Part shown: piece by piece, positions 52,435-60,177 of the stretch
How positions within the stretch are numbered: the stretch's first letter is position 1
Layout of the letters: each line of letters opens with the position of its first letter
DNA from: Hallerella succinigenes
GTDB taxonomy: Bacteria; Fibrobacterota; Fibrobacteria; Fibrobacterales; Fibrobacteraceae
Reading direction: 5' to 3'
Assembly (NCBI RefSeq): GCF_002797675.1
Contig: NZ_PGEX01000001.1
Location: 558,001-622,000, forward strand
DNA length: 64,000 bases
Notes under the pieces: generated by a model
Database searches by the model: none
The model's input: the letters and a program-made list of their open reading frames with translations, nothing else
What the model was told of the DNA's origin: nothing
Made by a program: the position numbers and the translations under genes

Positions 52435-53004
52435 ATGAAAAAAGTAATTCTCATTGTTTGCGCCTTGTTGGCTATCCAGGTTTGGGCACAGTCTTCGACT
52501 GGCTTTGCTGGCATTAACTTTGGACTCAACAGAGAAAGCGTTATCGAAGAAATCATGAAGCTGGGATACGACCCGCTGGGTTCCGCTGATGGAGCAGACC
52601 GCGTTGTAATCCCTGTGTACATGATGGACGAACTGCCGGTGCAGGTCGATTTCCTCTTCAACAAGAACGATCACTTCTACGCCTTTGAAGTTCGCACTGG
52701 CCGTATGGAAGTCGACCGTCTCCCCAAAGTTTTCGAAGCTCTCGAATACATGTCCGACCGGTTTGTCGATCGTTACGGCAAAAAGGTTCGTACGACGGAA
52801 CTTCAGGAAGCCGACATCAAGCCCAGCGTTCATAACCTGTACAAGCAGTGGACAAACCACAAGAGCTTGAATATTTACACGGCGATTATCTATAAAGACG
52901 GTCGCTATTATACGGTCGGTTCGGTCACCAACCGCAAGCTCGCCAAGGAACAGTCCAAAAGCAAGTCGAAGAAACACGATTTCTCGGACATGATGCCGAA
53001 CTAA
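52435..53004 (+). CDS. Secreted hypothetical protein
   Basis: 189 residues with a signal peptide (KKVILIVCALLAIQVWAQ). The mature protein is mixed alpha/beta (FAGINFGLNRESVIEEIMKLGYDP) and ends in a Lys/Ser-rich tail. A region starting GINFGLNRESVIEEI recalls small periplasmic proteins with a conserved N-terminal helix, but I do not recognise the family. The ATG at 52435 is chosen because the signal peptide begins there; the upstream open frame (from 52303) is hydrophobic AT-rich leader. A terminator overlaps the end of the convergent cytochrome gene. Confidence 0.7.
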   Translation: MKKVILIVCALLAIQVWAQSSTGFAGINFGLNRESVIEEIMKLGYDPLGSADGADRVVIPVYMMDELPVQVDFLFNKNDHFYAFEVRTGRMEVDRLPKVFEALEYMSDRFVDRYGKKVRTTELQEADIKPSVHNLYKQWTNHKSLNIYTAIIYKDGRYYTVGSVTNRKLAKEQSKSKSKKHDFSDMMPN

Positions 53005-53026
53005 AATTTTCACAGTTTTGAATTCA

Positions 53027-53056
53027 AGGCGAATCACTGAAGATTCGCCTTTTTTC
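53027..53056 (+). terminator. Terminator after the secreted-protein gene
   Basis: AAGGCGAATC-ACTGAA-GATTCGCCTT followed by TTTT. Its stem covers the stop and last codons of the convergent cytochrome c gene (ends 53034). Confidence 0.88.
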
Positions 53057-53573
53057 GTCTTTCTTCCAGAATGGAATCTTCCTTCATCGCCGCGGCAGCT
53101 TCTTCCGCAGTCCACGGATGCCGTGGCAAAGTCTGCGAAAAACCCGCGATATCAACCATTTCATCCAAAGGGATTTCGTCGTAATACGGTAACATGCCTC
53201 GAACGGAATCTCCAAAATTCATCATGTACCAGAACGTCGGAGCCTCGTCATGGGCCGTCGTTCCAATGTACCGCGGATGCCACATATCGCCCGAAAGGTT
53301 CATACGCCTTCCGTCATCACCGTGACACGGGCGGCAATTCCGCATAAAAAGCTTTTCACCCCGGACAAGATCTGCCCCTCTAATCATTCCGTTCGAATCG
53401 AGCAGATTGTAAACCAGGTGCGCCATTCGTTTATCTACAATCGTCAGCGTATCCGCCGCCGATCCCGGTTCCGGAACCTCGGGTGCGCCACCCAGACACA
53501 AGTCCACGCCTAGCGCGACTCCATAAAGGATCGGGGCCGTATAAAGGAACTTCTTCCAGGTTTTTCTTTTCAT
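53034..53573 (-). CDS. Monoheme c-type cytochrome, membrane anchored
   Basis: 179 residues. An N-terminal membrane helix (about 8-25) is followed by a cytochrome c domain with one heme site, CRPCH (Cys80-His84). A probable axial Met is in RGMLPYYDE. The layout resembles class I cytochromes fused to an anchor. The ATG at 53573 is chosen; the upstream extension lacks conservation and would cover the neighbouring promoter. No oxidase or cytochrome-maturation gene is in the window, so the electron partner is unknown. Confidence 0.82.
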   Translation of the reverse strand: MKRKTWKKFLYTAPILYGVALGVDLCLGGAPEVPEPGSAADTLTIVDKRMAHLVYNLLDSNGMIRGADLVRGEKLFMRNCRPCHGDDGRRMNLSGDMWHPRYIGTTAHDEAPTFWYMMNFGDSVRGMLPYYDEIPLDEMVDIAGFSQTLPRHPWTAEEAAAAMKEDSILEERRKKANLQ

Positions 53574-53590
53574 ATTCCCAAAATAGATTT

Positions 53591-53596
53591 TATATT
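53591..53596 (+). promoter_or_regulatory. Candidate -10 box of the CE2-type esterase gene
   Basis: TATATT followed by GC, 9 nt before the ATG at 53606, with no Shine-Dalgarno; the same TATATTGC arrangement as before the helicase gene. Confidence 0.4.
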
Positions 53597-53605
53597 GCTC
53601 TCCGC

Positions 53606-54616
53606 ATGATGGATTTTCAAAACATAATATGGGAAGGGCGCTGGGCTCTCGATTCCGAAAAGGCAAGGACCTGTGCCCCCGCCGCCAATTTTTCTTTTTC
53701 TTTTGAAGGCCAATCTCTCGATCTCGAAATGGAGGGAGAAGCCCGTTTCAAAGTCGAAATTGACGGAAACGAACTTCCGGAGCTTTTGACGCGCGAACGC
53801 AAGCTCTACCACGTCGCCGAAGGTCTCTCTTCAGGCGTTCATACAGCTCGCATTTGGAAGAAGACCGAATCGGAATACGGAAGTGTTGCGCTTTACAGCA
53901 CATCCCCGGCGCCGACCGTTTCCCAATCCCAAAGCACGAGCGCTCACTCCCAAAGCGGCATTTCGCAAATCGAATTCATCGGAGATTCTTACACGGTAGG
54001 CTTTGGAAATGCAGCTCGCGATCCGATTACGGGAACCCCTTTTACGACGACGGACGCTTCCCAGAGCTACGGCGTTTTGACCGCCCAAAAACTCGGAGCG
54101 TCCTTTGCAATCAATGCTTACAGCGGACGCGGCCTTGTACAAAACTACATGCGCATGGCGCCGAACTGGACGATTCCCAAACTGTACGCATACACACTCG
54201 GTGGCGAAGCGCCCTTGGGAAGTTCTCCCTTATGGAACTTTAAACAGTTCGATCCACAGGTCGTTTGTCTGTTCGTCGGCATCAACGATTGGCAGGGAGA
54301 AGGCCCGCATCCCGAGGCAAAAGCCTTTGATAGCGCCTATGCGGATTTTTTGGACAAGCTTCGCGAGCACTATACGCGACCGCAGTTCGTGCTGATTTCG
54401 ACCGAAGTCTACCCGGTGAACTATTTGCCGGAAAGGGTGGAAACCGTTCTTACCCAAGAACTTAGCCGTGGAAACCGGGACGTTTCACACCTATTTTTAG
54501 AGACTCCGCACAATGCCGGGCTCGATTTTCATCCAAACTTACAGCGTCATCAGCAGATGGCAGAATCTTTGTATCTAAAAATTAAGGATATTTCGATTCA
54601 GAAAAAATCTATTTAA
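53606..54616 (+). CDS. SGNH esterase, CE2-type (acetylxylan esterase-like)
   Basis: 336 residues. An N-terminal beta-sandwich (about 1-105, IIWEGRWALDS and SGVHTARIWKKTES) is typical of carbohydrate esterase family 2. The catalytic SGNH domain has Ser in FIGDSYTVGFG, the Asn block VGINDWQGEG, and the C-terminal His in DFHPNLQRHQQMA. CE2 enzymes remove acetyl groups from xylan and glucomannan. No signal peptide is visible from either start (53606 or 53609), so the product appears cytoplasmic, unusual for the family. A short linker with repeated Ser/Gln separates the domains. It is 19 nt from the diguanylate cyclase gene downstream. Confidence 0.82.
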   Translation: MMDFQNIIWEGRWALDSEKARTCAPAANFSFSFEGQSLDLEMEGEARFKVEIDGNELPELLTRERKLYHVAEGLSSGVHTARIWKKTESEYGSVALYSTSPAPTVSQSQSTSAHSQSGISQIEFIGDSYTVGFGNAARDPITGTPFTTTDASQSYGVLTAQKLGASFAINAYSGRGLVQNYMRMAPNWTIPKLYAYTLGGEAPLGSSPLWNFKQFDPQVVCLFVGINDWQGEGPHPEAKAFDSAYADFLDKLREHYTRPQFVLISTEVYPVNYLPERVETVLTQELSRGNRDVSHLFLETPHNAGLDFHPNLQRHQQMAESLYLKIKDISIQKKSI

Positions 54617-54635
54617 TGTATTTTAAATATAACTT

Positions 54636-55958
54636 ATGAAAGTTATTTGGCTAAAATTAATGTCCATTTTCCGCTTGAACTTGATGATTGCATTCTTGCT
54701 TTCCGTCACAGTGATTGCACTTTTTTGGAATAAATATGGGATGGACGACATTTACACCATCCAGCCAGCCACCTATCCATACATTGTAGGCCAGACAGAC
54801 TCGGTAGACGGCGGAGCTTCCGTTTTGGAACTCACCCGCACGGACTCTTCCATCGTCATGGATTACGAACTGCGAGAAGGTTATCCCTACCCTTACGTCA
54901 ACATGCAGATTTATCTGGGTGACGGCAAGAGCCACGGCAAGGACCTTTCCCATTACGACAGCATTTACATTTGGGTGAAACCGCGTGGCGAAGGCTCAGT
55001 GCGTCTTTACCTGCGCGCCTGGGACGATTCCATTTCGAAACCCGGAGACCAGTCGACTCTGAAATTCAATGAGCTCGAATTCTTCCCGCTCGAAGAAACC
55101 TACCCCGCTGTTTTCGTTCCGATTGAATTCCGCGTTGCCGGTTGGTGGGTTTCTCAGCACAACGTGAACGCTCACCACGCCCGCGTCGATCTTTCGAATA
55201 TCCCGTTAATTGAAATCCAGACGGGAACCGCCGCGCCTCTCGGTTACGGCACTCTCGAAATCATGGGCATCACATTTAAGGGGAAACTCATTTCTGCCGA
55301 AAAGTTGATGTTCGTTCTTATCGCTCTCTGGTTCTTCTCCTTCCTCTTCTACCTGATTCTTCGCCTGCGTGATTACAGCATTCAGCGCAACACGGAACGA
55401 AAACGTCGCGAAGAACTGGAACACAACCTGGTCGTCCTTGAAGTCGAAAAGTCCGACTACGAAAAAGCTTCGAAGGAAGACGCCCTTACAGGTTGCTTGA
55501 ACCGCGCCGGTTTCACGAGCGTTCTGACTCGCGAACAGGAACGTTTGAACAACGGCGGAGGCGCCCTCTCGTTCATCATGCTCGACATTGACTTCTTCAA
55601 GAAGATCAACGACACTTGGGGCCACAGCGTTGGCGATGAAGTGCTCGTGAACCTTTCTAAGCTCATCCGTAGCCGCATCCGTACAACCGATGCCCTTGTG
55701 CGTTGGGGTGGTGAAGAATTCGTGATTCTCTGCAGCGACACGCCACTGCAGAACGCCCAGTTCCTCGCCGAAAAGCTCCGTGTGAACGTGGAAAATACTC
55801 AGCTGATTTCCCAACAGCAGATCACCTGCTCGTTCGGCGTTGCCGAAATGCTCCCGCATGAAGATCCGAAGATCGTTTTCGAACATTTGGACAAGGCTCT
55901 CTACAGTTCGAAGCGCGGAGGTAGAAACAGCGTAACGGCCGCAATCAAAAAGATTTGA
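54636..55958 (+). CDS. Membrane diguanylate cyclase with carbohydrate-binding-like periplasmic domain
   Basis: 440 residues. Membrane helix 1 at about 12-32, periplasmic domain about 35-218, helix 2 about 222-243, a coiled coil about 250-280, then a GGDEF domain. The active site GGEEF (358-362) and the product-inhibition site RTTD (349-352) are intact, so c-di-GMP synthesis under feedback control is likely. The periplasmic part has YDSIYIWVKPRGEGSVRLYL, resembling a CBM11/galactose-binding-like fold. A TAAATATA element lies just before the ATG. The lipoprotein gene follows after 2 nt. Confidence 0.92.
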   Translation: MKVIWLKLMSIFRLNLMIAFLLSVTVIALFWNKYGMDDIYTIQPATYPYIVGQTDSVDGGASVLELTRTDSSIVMDYELREGYPYPYVNMQIYLGDGKSHGKDLSHYDSIYIWVKPRGEGSVRLYLRAWDDSISKPGDQSTLKFNELEFFPLEETYPAVFVPIEFRVAGWWVSQHNVNAHHARVDLSNIPLIEIQTGTAAPLGYGTLEIMGITFKGKLISAEKLMFVLIALWFFSFLFYLILRLRDYSIQRNTERKRREELEHNLVVLEVEKSDYEKASKEDALTGCLNRAGFTSVLTREQERLNNGGGALSFIMLDIDFFKKINDTWGHSVGDEVLVNLSKLIRSRIRTTDALVRWGGEEFVILCSDTPLQNAQFLAEKLRVNVENTQLISQQQITCSFGVAEMLPHEDPKIVFEHLDKALYSSKRGGRNSVTAAIKKI

Positions 55959-55960
55959 CT

Positions 55961-56389
55961 ATGAAAAAATTTCTACTTCTCTTGACATTGGCATTCCTTT
56001 TCGGCTGCGCCAAGAAGATTCCCGAATTCATTCCGCTGTCCGTGAACTGGTACGGCTTTGAAGGCGATGTCCAGGCGGTCAATCCGTCTTACAAGCCAGC
56101 CGAAATCGATTCGACTTTGGAAGAAGCCTGCCTGATTTCGATGACCCGTACCCTAATGGAAGACAAGGTTATCCAGGAAAAGTCCAAGAACGGAAAGGAA
56201 TTCAACGTTCAATATCTAGGCGTCGCTGCAAAAGAAGGTTCCGCTCTTGAATTCCGCGGGCAGTGCGCCAATCCCGAAGACAACACGGATTTCGAAAAGG
56301 CGATTCTTTTCTTTGTGCCGGAAAAGAACTGCAATTTGACAGCCCGTTGCGAAAAGGGCGGCAAGATTCAAAATCTCAAAATCTTCTAG
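55961..56389 (+). CDS. Small lipoprotein of unknown function
   Basis: 142 residues. Lipobox LFGC (Cys about residue 16) is followed by AKKIPEFIPLSVNWYGFEGD. It has three further Cys (EEAC, GQC, KNC and ARC region) that may form disulfides. No family is recognised. It begins 2 nt after the diguanylate cyclase stop, so the two are co-transcribed and it may be a partner of the sensor. Start is the ATG at 55961; the TTG at 55955 overlaps the stop of the previous gene. Confidence 0.72.
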   Translation: MKKFLLLLTLAFLFGCAKKIPEFIPLSVNWYGFEGDVQAVNPSYKPAEIDSTLEEACLISMTRTLMEDKVIQEKSKNGKEFNVQYLGVAAKEGSALEFRGQCANPEDNTDFEKAILFFVPEKNCNLTARCEKGGKIQNLKIF

Positions 56390-56410
56390 TAAAAAAACAA
56401 TTCTGCATTC

Positions 56411-56438
56411 TCCCGTGCGTTCTGCTCGGGATTTTTTT
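56411..56438 (+). terminator. Terminator after the small lipoprotein gene
   Basis: TCCCG...CGGGA stem around an 11-nt loop followed by TTTTTTT. Confidence 0.72.
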
Positions 56439-56453
56439 GTTTAGATTGAAACT

Positions 56454-57077
56454 ATGCAGTTGAGGTCTATTTTCCACTTTAATTCGGAGCGTATTCTCCT
56501 GTTGCTCGGAGACGCGCTTCTGATTGCTCTTGCCGTAGCGCTTTCGTACGCGGTGGCGTTTATTGGCGAATCATCCCTGCTGCTTTCCATCGAAGGTTTT
56601 TACAGCGTTCTCTTGTACTGGCTTGGGACGCTTCTCGTCTTTGCTTACGGAGGCCTTTACGCCAAGCCGACGACGGATTTTTCCCGGAAAAAATTCAAAT
56701 GGCTCGCCATGATGAACACGTATGTCGTCGGAGCCGTTTTTTTGACGGAATACGTCCTCGATCCTGAAATTTGGCTCTTCGCCCTCGTCTTTATGCTCGC
56801 CTCTTTCATTGTGCGCACGATCACATCCACCTGTTGTGTTCTCCAAGGGAACAAGACGGATTTGACAATGATCGCCGTAATCCCGTTCGTCATCGGGGCA
56901 ATCGTCACTTTGACCCTGACCCCAAAAATTTTGCCATTTGCACCGCTTCCGGACTCCGCTTTGACGATTTCCGGGCTTGCCACCTTCCTTTACTTCCTCT
57001 ACAGCACAGCTCTGCTCTCCTTGGGACGCTTTATTCTTGCTAAGTTATCTGCCCTAAAAGAAACGGTTCCGTTGTAA
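56454..57077 (+). CDS. Polytopic membrane protein of unknown function
   Basis: 207 residues with about six hydrophobic segments, for example ILLLLGDALLIALAVALSYAVAF and WLGTLLVFAYGGLY. The N-terminal part resembles the membrane region that precedes polyprenyl-glycosylphosphotransferase domains, but that domain is absent. No enzyme motif is visible. There is no clear Shine-Dalgarno before the ATG. It lies alone between a terminator and the TIGR02147 gene. Confidence 0.65.
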   Translation: MQLRSIFHFNSERILLLLGDALLIALAVALSYAVAFIGESSLLLSIEGFYSVLLYWLGTLLVFAYGGLYAKPTTDFSRKKFKWLAMMNTYVVGAVFLTEYVLDPEIWLFALVFMLASFIVRTITSTCCVLQGNKTDLTMIAVIPFVIGAIVTLTLTPKILPFAPLPDSALTISGLATFLYFLYSTALLSLGRFILAKLSALKETVPL

Positions 57078-57142
57078 ATCTTTACAACGTTCATCCAACT
57101 CCAAAGCCTTGAATCGTCCGTTTTTCCAATTATTTTGAGAGC

Positions 57143-57985
57143 ATGAACCCAATTTTTGATTACACAGATTACCGAGCCTGGTTACGCGACGCTTTCGAAA
57201 ATTACAAGAAGGAGCGATGCGCTGTATCCTGGCGGTATATGGCTTCAAAAATCGGGGGCGATCCGGGTAACCTTTTACGCGTTGCCCAGGGAAAAATCCA
57301 ACTTTCCATCAAATATATTCAGCCGACCGCCGAATTCTTCGGATTGAACGAAAAGGAATCCGCCTACTGGACCGAACTCGTTCTTTTCGGAAGAGCGAAA
57401 AGCGACAAGGAAGCTCTCGACCATTACGAAAAAATGCTCTCCATCAAAGGCGTTTCCATTAAGCGCCTCGATGCGAAAGAACTCGAATTTTACAGACATT
57501 GGTATTCGAATGCAATCCGTTCGCTTCTCGGCATAGACGCTTTCCGCGACACCGAGGAAAGTTACAAGCGCCTCGCAGAATCCTGCACCCCAGCGATTTC
57601 TGTACGCGAAGCGAAGGATGCCGTTAAACTGTTAAAAGACCTGAAGATGATCAAGCTCGATGCTGAAGGATTCTGGTATGTCACCGAAACCTTCGTAAGC
57701 ACCGGTGGGAACTGGCGTTCCGAAGCGGTCCGTCGTTTTCAGGAAGATACCATCGCACTCGCAGGCCAGTCTCTTTCGAGACACAAGCCTCCCCTGCGTG
57801 ATATCAGCACGGCAACGATGACGTTCAACCGCAATATGATTGGACTTGTCCGCGAACGCATTCAAGAATTTCGCAGAGAACTTTTACGTCTGTCCAACGA
57901 AGGGACGGACGACGATGCAGTGTACCAGCTGAACGTTCAGCTGTTCCCCATTGCATTGCTCGATAAAAAGGGTGGTGAAGGATGA
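57143..57985 (+). CDS. TIGR02147/DUF4423 family protein, probable transcriptional regulator
   Basis: 280 residues. The N-terminus begins FDYTDYRAWLRDAFENYK, typical of TIGR02147, and contains a helix-turn-helix-like block (WRYMASKIGGDPGNLLRVAQGK). The middle and C-terminal parts (DUF4423) include YWTELVLFGRAK, HWYSNAIRSLLG and MTFNRNMIGLVRERIQEFR. The family was defined as a Fibrobacter paralogous group; its function is not established, and a regulatory role is inferred from the helix-turn-helix. ATTTTG ends 5 nt before the ATG. Its last 4 nt overlap the poly-Ser lipoprotein gene (ATGA). Confidence 0.87.
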   Translation: MNPIFDYTDYRAWLRDAFENYKKERCAVSWRYMASKIGGDPGNLLRVAQGKIQLSIKYIQPTAEFFGLNEKESAYWTELVLFGRAKSDKEALDHYEKMLSIKGVSIKRLDAKELEFYRHWYSNAIRSLLGIDAFRDTEESYKRLAESCTPAISVREAKDAVKLLKDLKMIKLDAEGFWYVTETFVSTGGNWRSEAVRRFQEDTIALAGQSLSRHKPPLRDISTATMTFNRNMIGLVRERIQEFRRELLRLSNEGTDDDAVYQLNVQLFPIALLDKKGGEG

Positions 57986-59244
57986 GAGCGAGTAAGTGGT
58001 TTTTAACAGCAGCGATTCCACTGCTCGGGCTTTGGGGCTGCGACAGTTCGCAAGCCAAAGGTCCCGGTAGCGAAACGACAAACGGTATCGTTGCCACGGT
58101 GATTTCCGATGGCATGGTTGCCTCCTATGCAGGCGTTACCCTGCACAAAGCGGACTTTATTTCGAACGATACCACGGGAACGGTCGTTGTTCCGAATTAT
58201 GAAACGGATAGCCTCGGCGGCTTTACCCTCGAAGATTTGGATACGGGCAAATACCGTCTATCCATTGCGTTAGGCGGAAAACTCCATTCCGAAGAAATTT
58301 CCTATAGCGGGAACACGTTGGACCTGGGAGAAATTACCCTCGAAGCTCCGGGAACCGTTTCGGGAACCTTTGCCGATGGAAACGGTGAAACTCTTACCTC
58401 TTGGATCGGCGTCTACGGTCTTGATATTCTCGTGCGCACCGATTCCGAGGGCAACTTTACACTGTCGGGACTTCCTGCCGGCGAACTCAAGATTTTTGCC
58501 CTTTCCGAAGACCGGAAATCCGTTGTCGCCGATACGAACCTGACCGTGAAAACGTCCAAGACATGCTCCTGGATTCACACGGACCTTGCGGACAGAAGCT
58601 CTTCCAGTGCCGAAGATCCCGGAAGCTCTTCCAGCCCAGAAGAGTCCAAGTCTTCTAGCTCCGCTGAATCGTCCAGTTCAAGCGAACTTTCCAGTTCCTC
58701 TTCGAAGGAATTCGTTTCGATGGTTTTCGAAGATTTCGAGGACTCCGTCTCCTTCGCGGCTAAAAACTGGTACTTCTCGGCGGACACCGCAGCCCAGATC
58801 AATTACCCGACCCTATTGAGCAATTACTGGGATGCCGTCGTCGATAATTCCGACCGAAATGGTCATGTTTTCAGCGGATACTTTTCGACAGAGCCCGGCG
58901 GCTACGTGATCTTTGGAACCCGGATTTCCACGGAAGGCATCGATATGAGCGACTTGGATTCCGTAACCTTTTACGCCAAAGGTTCGGGAAACCTCCGTTT
59001 TGCCTTGGAGCGATGGGAAAGCACTTCCTCCGACAATCTCAAAGCCTGGACCAAAGACCTGCCTTTAACGAGTTCTTGGACGCGTTTTAGCGTGTCTCCG
59101 ACCGACTTCCAGCTCCCAGAAGACGATACCCTTTCCACAGGTTGGGAAAGCGTCAAAAAGACCGTTACGCGTGTCCATTTCTTCGCGACAAGCGGCCAAG
59201 AAATTTCCCTTGACGATATCACCGTTTACGGGCTCACATTTTGA
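57982..59244 (+). CDS. Poly-Ser lipoprotein with carboxypeptidase-regulatory-like and CBM-like domains
   Basis: 420 residues. Lipobox LGLWGC (Cys20). Two carboxypeptidase-regulatory-like beta modules lie at about 35-115 and 120-190 (GGFTLEDLDTGKYRLSI and EGNFTLSGLPAGELKIFAL). A Ser/Glu-rich linker (about 208-245) leads to a C-terminal domain (about 246-420) with LDSVTFYAKGSGNLRFALE, resembling a CBM11/galactose-binding fold. It is likely an outer-surface glycan-binding lipoprotein. It is translationally coupled to the TIGR02147 gene, which suggests shared regulation. It has no catalytic motif. Confidence 0.82.
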   Translation: MRASKWFLTAAIPLLGLWGCDSSQAKGPGSETTNGIVATVISDGMVASYAGVTLHKADFISNDTTGTVVVPNYETDSLGGFTLEDLDTGKYRLSIALGGKLHSEEISYSGNTLDLGEITLEAPGTVSGTFADGNGETLTSWIGVYGLDILVRTDSEGNFTLSGLPAGELKIFALSEDRKSVVADTNLTVKTSKTCSWIHTDLADRSSSSAEDPGSSSSPEESKSSSSAESSSSSELSSSSSKEFVSMVFEDFEDSVSFAAKNWYFSADTAAQINYPTLLSNYWDAVVDNSDRNGHVFSGYFSTEPGGYVIFGTRISTEGIDMSDLDSVTFYAKGSGNLRFALERWESTSSDNLKAWTKDLPLTSSWTRFSVSPTDFQLPEDDTLSTGWESVKKTVTRVHFFATSGQEISLDDITVYGLTF

Positions 59245-59276
59245 TTACACTCCCTTTTCCCGAAGCCAATAATTAA

Positions 59277-59284
59277 TATCTTTG
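59277..59284 (+). promoter_or_regulatory. TAnnTTTG-type box of the ispA operon
   Basis: TATCTTTG, an exact consensus match, ending 5 nt before the ispA ATG; a purine-rich GGAG overlaps it but is too close to act as a normal Shine-Dalgarno. Confidence 0.5.
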
Positions 59285-59289
59285 GGAGT

Positions 59290-60177
59290 ATGCAAAATCT
59301 TCAAAAAGAAGCGGATCTCGCCCGCGATTATCTCGAGAAAATCGCTACGCTCGCCGAAAAGAAATTCGACGAGCATCTCCCCCCTGAAACCGATATTCCT
59401 TGCAACTTGCACAAGGCAATGCGCTATTCCGTATTCGCCGGTGGCAAGCGTCTGCGTCCAGGCCTTGCCTGCGCCGCATTCGAACTTTTCGGCGGCAAGG
59501 GAGATAGCATTTGGTATGCAACCAGCGCTCTTGAATTTTTGCACACCTTCTCGCTGATTCACGACGATCTGCCGTGTATCGACAACGACGATTTGCGCCG
59601 AGGCAAGCCGACCGCCCACAAGCAGTTCGGTGAAGCGACTGCCGTCATGAGCGGCGATGCCCTTTGCGTCCTCGCCTTTGAACTGATTGCAAAGACCGGC
59701 AACCCGCAAGCCATGGAAAGCCTAGCCCACAAGCTCGGCACCTATGGCATGATCGGAGGAGAAATGACGGACATCGACAGCGAAGGAAAAGACGTTTCTC
59801 TCGAAGTCGTGGACTACATCCACTATCACAAGACCGCAGCTCTGATTGAAGCGTCCCTTGTGATTGGCGCTCAGCTCGCCGGGGCATCCGAATCCGACAT
59901 TCAAAAGGTTGAAGCCTATGGCCGTTCAATCGGTCTCGCCTTCCAGATCGTTGACGATATCCTCGACATCGTTTCCACTACGGAAGAACTCGGCAAGGAC
60001 GCCGGTTCCGACATCGCAAGCGGAAAGGCAACCTATCCGGCTCTTGTGGGCCTCGACAATTCCCGCAAGAAGGCTCAGGAACTTTACGAAGAATCCTTGA
60101 AGCAGCTCGAAGGTCTCCATGGAGATACTTCCGTTCTCAAGGCTATTGCCGCATTCATTATCACACGAGTTAAGTAA
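59290..60177 (+). CDS. ispA: Polyprenyl diphosphate synthase, farnesyl/geranyl type
   Basis: Condenses IPP with DMAPP/GPP to make farnesyl diphosphate. 295 residues. First Asp-rich motif DDLPCIDNDD (92-101) with the two-residue insertion typical of bacterial enzymes, preceded by FSLIH; GGKRLRP is the IPP-binding block. The second Asp-rich motif is FQIVDDILD. The aromatic residue five positions before the first motif suggests short-chain (C15) products. It overlaps dxs by one base (TAATG), forming an isoprenoid operon. Confidence 0.93.
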   Translation: MQNLQKEADLARDYLEKIATLAEKKFDEHLPPETDIPCNLHKAMRYSVFAGGKRLRPGLACAAFELFGGKGDSIWYATSALEFLHTFSLIHDDLPCIDNDDLRRGKPTAHKQFGEATAVMSGDALCVLAFELIAKTGNPQAMESLAHKLGTYGMIGGEMTDIDSEGKDVSLEVVDYIHYHKTAALIEASLVIGAQLAGASESDIQKVEAYGRSIGLAFQIVDDILDIVSTTEELGKDAGSDIASGKATYPALVGLDNSRKKAQELYEESLKQLEGLHGDTSVLKAIAAFIITRVK

